A DNA stretch of 64,000 bases from positions 62,001 to 126,000 of the forward strand of contig JACVTC010000026.1 in the NCBI GenBank assembly GCA_016946835.1. Direction: 5' to 3'. The stretch's first letter is position 1. Each line of letters begins with the position of its first letter. This DNA comes from Neocallimastix lanati (nom. inval.) (Eukaryota; Neocallimastigomycota; Neocallimastigomycetes; Neocallimastigales; Neocallimastigaceae). This document shows, one piece after another, positions 52,239 through 64,000 of the stretch. The translations under genes and the position numbers were made by a program. The notes beneath the pieces are model-generated. The model made no database searches, had not been told where the DNA came from, and saw nothing but the letters and a program-made list of their open reading frames with translations.

Positions 52239-53926
52239 AAAAAAAAAAAAATAAAAAAAAAAAAAAAAATAAAAAAAATAAAAAAAAAAAAAAATAAAAA
52301 AAAATAAAAAAAAAAAAAAATAAAAAAAAATAAAAAAAAAAAAAAAAAATAAAAAAATAAAATAAAATAAAAAATAAAAATAAAAAATAAAAATAAAATA
52401 AAAAGTAAAATTAAAAAAAAAAAAAAAATAAAATTAAAAAAAAAAATAAAATAAAACAAAAAAAATTCCTAAAGAAAGAAAGGAAGATAAAATAAAAAAA
52501 AAAAAAATTATTGATTTAAAAAAAAATGATAATAAAACATATTAATATAAATTAATAAATTATTATTATTACAAAACTTTTTATAAAAAAAAAAAAAAAA
52601 AGAAATCATTAATATATAATTTTTTTTTTAATTTTTTTTTATTTGATATTTAATAGTGATAATAATTTTCCCTATATTAACAAATTATTTTAAAAAAAAA
52701 ATTTTTTTTTCATTGCTTAGTTGTTATTACTATTTTTGAATAATTTAAAATTTCCTATTTTTAAATTATCTAAGTTTTATTTATTAATTAATCAATACTT
52801 GTTATTAATTATTGTTGAACAATTATGAATCAATTCACACGAGAATAATATTTAATTCAAATAAAAAGATTCACATAGTAAAATAATAATAAATATATAA
52901 TATGATTAATAATAATATTATAAATATTTAATAATATATAATAATTAATCATTATGAGTATATATATTTAATATTTATAATCAATTTTTAATTTTTAACT
53001 TTATCCATTTTTTAATTATATAAAATACAACATGTTAAATGTTTGTAATACTAATTTAGATTTATTACAGATAAAAATACTATAAAAGGAAATTAAATTA
53101 AATTATTTATTTTTAATATTATTTATGACAATATAATTAATTAAGAAAGATTTTTTACTTTTAATTTATAATAAAGACTATTTTGAAATAAAAAAAATTT
53201 TTTTTCATTCTTGATAAAAAGAAAAATAAAAAAATAATACTGTTTTTAAAATAAAAAAAAAGTATAAAATAATATTAATAAGCATATTTAATATTACTAT
53301 AAATAAAAGTTAATTTTAAAAATCTTTTAATAAAATTTCATAACAAAAATTATCAACAAAATAACGAACATGTTTATAAATTCTTAATTCTTTTAATTCT
53401 TTAATATAAATTTACCCTATTTAATACCTATTTAATAAAAAGAAATATTGAATATTATTACAAAAAAAAAAAAAAATTGATTCAGTTGTGTATAAAATAA
53501 TTATTTAATATTTTATTTCAAATCTTTGTATAAAAGCAGGTAAAAATATCAATAGTAATTTATTATAACAAATAAAAATAAATAAAATAATTAATGTAAT
53601 AGTAATTTTGAAAGTATTTATAATGAATATATTTTATATTTTATTTAGAAATAGTAAAATAAAAATATTACACTAGATTTTTTTAACAAAATAAAAATAA
53701 ATATAAAAATAAAAATAAAAAAAAAAGTTAAATTTTTTCTTAAATATAATTACATTAAAATTTTATTTCACTCATATTTATTTACAGAATACTATTTTAA
53801 TATTAATATAATTATTCTTTATATCTCAAAAAGATTCTATATATAATTTTAATTCCTCTTAAAAATTTGAATAAAACATATCATACATAATAATTACTAA
53901 TATTGAAAAATATATAATAATTAAAA
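51385..53926. other. Gene-free AT-rich spacer between retroelement island and VMP1
   Basis: The last retroelement ends at 51384. Up to the VMP1 start there are only A/T-rich words, long A-runs and no credible ORF. Open frames on the minus strand at 51899-52459 are poly-Phe artefacts of A-runs. The VMP1 promoter must lie in the right part; no specific element is recognised. Confidence 0.6.
51890..52500. repeat. A-rich low-complexity block with duplicated units
   Basis: Poly-A interrupted by single T bases. TTCCTAAAGAAAGAAAGGAA occurs three times (about 51996, 52097 and 52466), and a longer unit around AAAATATAAAAAATGAAAAA occurs twice (about 51901 and 52135), which indicates local tandem duplication. 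Confidence 0.8.
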
Positions 53927-56689
<2,763 letters not shown>

Positions 56690-56916
56690 TATTTCATTTA
56701 CATAATTTAAAATACTAATAAATCAATTCATTATATTTAATTATTCCTATATATCAAATAGGATCAAATAAGAAAAAAAATCAATAAGCATAAAATTATG
56801 AACATAAAATTAATAGCAATAATATAATTGTAGTAATTAATAATTAATTAATTATATATATATTTACATATATATTAAAATATTTTTATAATATTTTAAT
56901 TTTATTTGGATTTAAT

Positions 56917-56948
<32 letters not shown>

Positions 56949-57180
56949 TGTAAATTAAAAAAAAAGGCTTAAATTTCTTTAAATAAGACTCTATTTATAT
57001 AATAAATAAATAATAAATACAATTAATATAAAAAAAGATAATCGGTTTTAGAAATATATAAATATATTATAATAAAAATTATAAAAAAAAACGTATACAT
57101 ACATAAATATACAACGTATTTTGTAAATAACATTAAAAAAAAAAAAAAAAAAAAGTTGAAAGTTTAAATTATTTATTTTA

Positions 57181-57242
<62 letters not shown>

Positions 57243-58822
57243 TATTTATTATTTATTTATTATTTATTTATTTTATTTATTATTTATTTATTATTTATTT
57301 ATTATTTATTTATTATTTATTATTTATTATTTATTTATTTATTTATTTATTTATACAATTGGATTGATAAAATTATGAAAAAAAAAAAAAAAAAAGAATA
57401 ACCTGTTAAATCCAATAAACTAAATTTTTTTTTATTTTATATACAATAATAATAATCTGATTATAATGTATTTTACCATAAAAAGTTCCTTAAAAAAATT
57501 TATATATATATATATTGAAACAAAATTATTAACAGTAAATCTATTATCTATTAATAGATTATAACATAAAAGATATATATTATTTTACATTTAATGATTA
57601 TGATAAAGTTTCCAAAAATTTTGATCTTCTTATAATATTATTTAATATTTTTTTTTTAAAAAAAAAAGATTAAAAATAATAATAAAATTTAAAAATAATA
57701 AAAAAATATTAATATTAATAAATATTAAAATGAGATGACATAATGATAGCAAATGTAATTCAATAGAAATGATATTATTAAATTATTTAATATACAATAA
57801 AGTTATGTTTTATAACTATAATAAAAATATAAATATATTAATTAAAATTATAAATAAAATAATTTTGAAATTGAGACATTACATTAATTAAAAATATTTA
57901 TTATTTTATTCAATAATATTATAAAATTTTTTATTAGATATTTTTTAAATAGCATATAATAAAGTTATAATTATTATTATTATTATATTTTATTTTATTT
58001 TTTTATATTATATTTATATACTAAAGTGCCTATAAAATATATTTTAAAATTATTTTTTATTATTAAATATATATATACATAAAACAAAATTTTATATTAT
58101 TTTAATTTTTCAAGAAATTATTTATACTATTCATCATCGAATTTAGTTTTTTGTTTTTATTATTTTTATTATAAAATTATTATGAATAGTAGTAGTAATA
58201 GTAGTAGTAATTATTAATAGAAAGTGTTAATAGTAATATTAGTTGAAATTGTAATTGTATTAATATATACTATTAATACTATATATTTTCATTAGTATTA
58301 ACCATTATAATTATTTTAATATTAATAAAATTATTAACATCAATATTTTATTATATAAATATTAAATCAATCTATAAATTCTATAATTAAAAAACTAATA
58401 ATTTTTATAGTTTGAAAAATCTTATATGATATTTTTTATTCAATATATATCATATTATATAATTATAAATAAATTTAAAGTTATATAATAAATATTATAA
58501 AATTTATTTATTAATAATTTCAAAAAGCTTTATTTCACTGTATTTATTTAAAAAAGCTTTATTTAATAGTAATTATATAAATTGATTTCTTTTTTATATT
58601 TTAAAATTATTTCATTAAAAATTAAATTTTATTATTACATATAATTAGTATCACATATTTTAATTTTCATTAACTGATTATAATATCTTTTAACCTATCC
58701 AATTTTTATTATTTTATAAAAAAAATTTTTTTATTAAATGATGAAAATATATAATATAATGAATAATATTTAAAAAATATTAAATATATTATTTTATTAT
58801 TATTAATGTTATAGTATAGCAG

Positions 58823-58866
<44 letters not shown>

Positions 58867-59201
58867 GTATTTCAAAAAAATTTATATATTAATATGTATA
58901 AAAAATGTCATTATTAAATTATTATATTTGATATAAATATATAAATAGAATATCACATTAATTCATAATATACAATTACTTTTTATTACAATTTTTAGTA
59001 GTAATAATATTATATTATATATATAGTAAAAAAAACAACAAAAAAAAAATTATAAAAATAAAAACTATCTGAATTTCATTTTATATTGTACAAATAATAT
59101 ATTTTATAAATACTACAATTGAAAAGAAATATATATATATAAATATATATTTATAAATATTAATAAAGAACAAAAATATCAATAAATAGTTATTCCTTAT
59201 A
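56690..59201. other. Intergenic AT-rich spacer between VMP1 and RasGEF genes
   Basis: 2.5 kb with no coding potential. It holds T-runs near 56920-56949, a TTTA array, TA-rich words and a long A-run (58820-58863). The two genes are in tandem on the plus strand. No terminator or promoter element is identified beyond TATA-like words, which are everywhere here. Confidence 0.6.
57180..57353. repeat. (TTTA)n / TTTAT array
   Basis: About 170 bp of TTTA and TTTATTA units with irregular interruptions. Low complexity. Confidence 0.9.
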
Positions 59202-60908
59202 ATGAGTTCAGAAAATCATTCATTAGGACAAATACAAACCCAAAATATTCGAAATAGTAATGAAAAAATACATGATGGAAATTATGGAAGTTATTCACCT
59301 CAATATTCAAATAGTATAGGAAAAACATCATTTCGAAAACATGGTTAATATTAAAATAATATTATATAGTTACTGTGATATATATTTAAATCTTTTTTCT
59401 TCTTTTTTTTTTTTTTTCTTTAAAAAAAAATCTTATCATTATTATTAGAAAGAATAAAAAATAATAGTTAATTTTAATTAGCACTATAAAAGAAAAAATT
59501 TTATTGAAATTTAATTTTATATATAAAGTAGAAATTAATAAATATTTTATATCATGATATTTTCTATATACAAATTGAAAAACGAAATGAAAATTAATTT
59601 AATATATATGTAAATATATATATTACAATTTAAGGATCAGGAAGACCATCAAATTTCACAAGTGATTCTGTTTCTTCATCTTTATCATCACTTAATAGTC
59701 CAAAATATTCCAATCCTAATATATTCTATAATTCATTTAAAAATTCTGATCCTATGCTTTCACCTTTTGACCATAAAGATTATACTACTAATTCTACAAC
59801 TAAAAAAAGTTTTATGGATACTGTATTTAATAGAAAAAAATTATCTAAATCTGATGTTTTTAAATTTCATGGTATTAAAATAAAAAGAAACAAAACAAAA
59901 CAACAAAAAAAAAAAAAAAAAAAAAAAATTATAAAAAATATTTATTTAAATTAATAATAATCTTTTTTATATTTATGTTATAATAAAAACATACCTATTA
60001 AAATCTTATATAATTCAATTTATATATAAATATACATATATTTACATAAAATATTAATAAATATAAAGAAAACGAAAGAGATGACGATGATGGTAAAATT
60101 ATAATTAAAATTCATAATTAAACTTGAAAATGATATATATTAATTAAAGATTTAACATTATTTATAATTTTTCTACACTTTTAATAAATTGTAACATAAA
60201 TATTAAAATGGATATGTAATAGATTATGAATTATTTTATTTGAATGGATATTCAAATGAGATAAAAGTATCGATTTGCATTAAATCATTATGGGAAAATA
60301 TAAAAATTCCATTAAAATTTAAAGTTTCTGAAGCAATCGATCGTATTATTCAAAATAAAGATATTCCAGGAACTGCTCAAGATTATAATTTATACAAGCT
60401 AGATAGAAATATACCAGGAAATAAAATATTATTAAATCCAGATGAAATGATTCATAATTTAATAAATAATGGGGTAATAAAAATAAATAAGATAATAATT
60501 ATAATTATAATTATATTTTTTTTATAAGAAAAAAAAATAATATATTAAAATATTAATAATAAAAAATAATTATAATATATTATATAATAAAAAAATTTTA
60601 TTAAATATAAACAATTTCACTTTATCTTTATAATCAATATAATTTTAATTTATATATAAAAGGATGAATTAAAATTAAAATTACAAAATGAAATAGAAAA
60701 TGTAACAGTCAATATTCCATCTTTAAAAATTCAAGTTTCATTAAAATATAATCAAGAGTTATCTATTAAAGATGCTATAAAAACCTTACAAAGTAATCTT
60801 AAATCAGAAGAAAGATATGGATTATATAATAAGAACCTTGGTTTTTGGCTAGATGATAATAAATTATTATCATCATATGATTTAACAGATGATGTAAATA
60901 TTTTTTTT

Positions 60909-60939
<31 letters not shown>

Positions 60940-63801
60940 ATTTTATAAATATTAATTATAAAGAAAAAAATAAAATATAAATATGATTAATACTAACTAT
61001 CAAACAATATATATTAAATAATTAATCATAAATAACATTGATAATCAATTATAGACAATTTTAGAATTAAGAGCCCTTGCTGAAGAATTCTTTATAAGAA
61101 TTCTTGATGTAGAAAATGATTTAAAATTTGCTCTACGTGCTCTTCCGGGATTTTCAGTATCAGATATTTTAGCAATGATTAATAATACTATAATTAATAG
61201 AAAAATAAAACATAATAGTAAAAATGGTATTTATGGATTGAAGAGAAAGGGACGTTGGATGGAAGAAAATAAAACATTAGATCAATTTAATGAAATGAAA
61301 TTTGTAAGATATTATTATATTATTGTTACTATTAGAGTTTTATGCCATTTCTAAATATTTTTGATAAATTTAAATATTTAATAATTTTGTTATTTTCTCT
61401 TTTATTTTTTTTTTTATTTTTTTTTTTTAATATAAAATATATATTTACTTATAAATAATTGAATTTTTTATATAAAACATTAATTATTAAAATTAATATT
61501 CTAAATGATGAATATTAAAATATTTTTTAGACGTTACATGAGCAACAAGAATGTTTAGAGTATCAAATACAATATGAAATGATAAAAGTTCAAACAGGAG
61601 ATTATACAGTTCATAATATATTTGTTGATCAATCAACAACTATAGGGGATTTAATAGAATTAATGGGTTTAATAGATGCACAATCAGAAGAAAACGTTTA
61701 TCAAATAGTGTCTCCTTCAGGAGAGCATTTTAATAATGATGAAAATATTTGGAAATTACTTAGTGAAGATGCTATATTGGAGAATGTAAATTAAATATAT
61801 ATTTGAATATATTAATAATGCTAAAAAAATTATGCTTATATTTATAATATATCAAATATTAATTAATAAATTATTTTATTTATAAAAATAGGATAAATTA
61901 TTATTTAAACAAGCACCAAAACCAATAACATTATCAGCCCCAACAATTGGAAAAGATATTAGATTAGAATTTTTATTAGATTTTTCTGAACCTCTTTCAG
62001 TATTAATACCATATATTTGTAGAAGATTTGGTATTCGATTTATGGACTTGGATTATTTAAGAATGGAAGATGGAATTGGTAACGTATTTGTTTAATAATT
62101 CATAAAAAAGATAATTGATTTAATAATTTTTTAACAATAATACTTATGCAATAAAAAAAATTAAAAATACATATATAATATATATATATATATATCTAAA
62201 ATATGAAGAATTAAAAAAGGAATTAAGTCTCGAAGAACAAAGAGTTAAAGCAGGATCACGATTAATATTAGAGATTAAAGAAAGTTGGTCATTTGAAAAG
62301 GTAAATTAATAGTAAAAACTTATAAATCAAATAACTACATTTATTGATATATACACTTTGAAATAATTTTTTTATAATACATAATAATAAAATATTAAAT
62401 ATTATTATAATAATTAACAGCCACAAACTCCTGTACCACAAACACCTATTGATAATAACCCAAATATTAATATATGGGATGAATTAAGTACACCAGAGCA
62501 AATTCAATATACAAAAGATAACTTAAATATAGCTTCGGCAACACTTAACAAATTAGTTGAAAAATTAACAGAAGAAAAGAATGGAAATATTGACTGTAAA
62601 TACTAATGAAAAAAAAATATTATATATAAACAAAATATATTAGAATTTAAATTTGACATTAAAAATTAACACTATATTTATTTTATAAATAAATATATAG
62701 ATTTATCATTCGTTAAAACATTTTTACTTACCTATCCATCATTCACAACACCAGCAATATTATTACAAAAACTAAGAGAAAGGTAATTTACTAAACTATA
62801 ATACAAAATAAATATTATATAATACTTATTTATAAAATATATATAATAGGTATCATGTTCCTCTGAAAAAATTTAAAGATTTTAATGAATTTGATAAAAT
62901 GAGATTATTTATTCAGATTAGAGTATGTAGTGTATTAGAAAAATGGACGAAAAATTACAATTATGAGTTAGTTAATACAAAAGATGGAGAAGAAATTAAA
63001 CAACTATTATTAAATTTTGTTGAAGGTATTATAGCTAAAGACCAATGGAAATTAGCTAAAACAATAAGAAAAACAATATATAGAATGGTAAATAAAGTTT
63101 TTTTTTAATATTATGAAATAAATATTTATATATTTAAAAATTAAAAATTTCTAATTATAAATAAAAAAAATACATAATATCATTTTTAATATTTTTTAAT
63201 TTTTTTAAATATAGAAAAAGAAAGAAAATAAAATTTGTGAACAAATTAATTTATCTATAAATGTATGCAGTTTATTCAATTATTTATATGAATTTTTCTT
63301 ATAATTATTTTATTAATATAATAATAATAGTAATAATAACAATAATGATAATAAAAATATTTTTCCAAATTAATAATATTAGAATGTGCCAATTATAAAA
63401 GGAGTATTTAATTATAATTTTACAAATGAAGAAATTGCCCAGCAATTGACATTATTAGATTTCGAAATATTCCAAAAAATTGGAGTAAGTATTTTAATTT
63501 TATCATTTAAAATAATGAAAATTTTTAATTAATAAAAGTTTTTTTTTATTAATTGTATTATTTAATCTTAAATTTATAGCCATGTGAATTCCTTAATCAA
63601 GCCTGGAATAAACCTGATGGTCATATTAAAGCCCCAAATATTCTTCATTTAACATCAAGATTTAATTCAATAGCCTTTTGGGTTGCTCGTTGTATTTTAG
63701 AAGGAAATGATGCTAAACAGCGCGCAGTGATAATGACAAGATTTATAGAAATAGCACAAGTAAAATATAAATTTTCTTATATATTAATAATATTCAATAC
63801 A

Positions 63802-63849
<48 letters not shown>

Positions 63850-64000
63850 TAATAATAATAAATTAATTAATTAATTAATAATTGTGATAATTAAAATTTT
63901 AATTTTATTATTTAGCATTTATTACAATTAAATAATTATTCTACTACTATGGCATTCATTGCCGGTTTTAATAAATCTAGTATATTAAGATTAAAATTAA
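59202..64000 (+). CDS. RasGEF with tandem ubiquitin-like modules, 3' end beyond the window
   Basis: Sixteen exons are readable with GT-AG borders and matching phases: 59202-59343, 59635-59871, 60069-60092 (24-nt exon), 60223-60473, 60663-60893, 61055-61303, 61531-61785, 61892-62078, 62209-62300, 62421-62595, 62701-62782, 62850-63087, 63215-63262, 63383-63484, 63580-63759 and 63916 onward, about 859 residues so far. A Ser/Asn-rich N-terminus is followed by four or five ~80-residue segments with ubiquitin-fold/FERM-N or RA-like patterns (e.g. EIKVSICIKSLWEN, LKIQVSLKYNQELSI, FFIRILDVENDLKFAL). RasGEF-N follows (LSFVKTFLLTYPSFTTP), then the CDC25 domain (EIAQQLTLLDFEIFQKI, FNSIAFWVARCIL, MAFIAGFNKSSILRL). 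It should exchange GDP for GTP on a Ras-type GTPase at a membrane. The exact family of the N-terminal modules is inferred from pattern only. Confidence 0.8.

Noticed and set aside
51899-52459. Minus-strand poly-Phe open frames
   Set aside because: Produced by the A-rich low-complexity block; no protein signal.

Overview
The window is extremely AT-rich eukaryotic DNA. It carries short GT-AG introns, long homopolymers, (TTA)n and (TTTA)n repeats, and Asn/Lys-rich proteins. Together with a degenerate ankyrin-type gene of a style I associate with anaerobic gut fungi, this points to an early-diverging AT-rich fungus. Neocallimastigomycota is my best guess, at moderate confidence; another AT-rich fungus or protist is possible.

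About 1-51.4 kb is a retroelement island. In order it holds: a decayed Ty1/copia RT-RNase H fragment (1-1311); an ankyrin-like pseudogene (2651-4995, minus) split by a solo LTR with a 5-bp target duplication; a full-length Ty1/copia element (6198-11257) with apparently identical 217-bp LTRs but a broken pol; and a minus-strand composite (11263-24582) in which a copia element and a gypsy element are joined without an LTR between them. Next come a solo LTR (24586-25556), a non-autonomous LTR element with one small ORF (26356-29836), two more solo LTRs, a young GC-richer Tf1/sushi-like gypsy (31421-38994), and a minus-strand chromodomain gypsy (39 kb to 51384) that lost RT, RNase H and most of integrase by an in-frame internal deletion. 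An intact, very young gypsy (43293-51366) is nested in the latter's 5' LTR.

Beyond 51.4 kb the retroelements stop. After an A-rich low-complexity stretch come two host genes: an eight-exon VMP1 (autophagy/ER membrane protein, 53927-56689) with a 267-bp perfect (TTA) repeat in one intron, and the first 16 exons of a RasGEF gene (59202 to the window end) with several ubiquitin-like modules before its RasGEF-N and CDC25 domains.

The most interesting signals concern how these elements replicate. Three elements have a primer-binding site complementary (10-13 nt) to a site 36-44 bp downstream of the TATA box in their own LTR, which is the Tf1 self-priming layout. One copia element has a PBS complementary to the tRNA-Lys(CUU) anticodon arm (half-tRNA priming). 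Two gypsy elements carry -1 frameshift heptamers (TTTAAAC or TTTAAAT) right before the gag stop. Most frameshifts in the broken ORFs fall in homopolymers, so some could be assembly errors.
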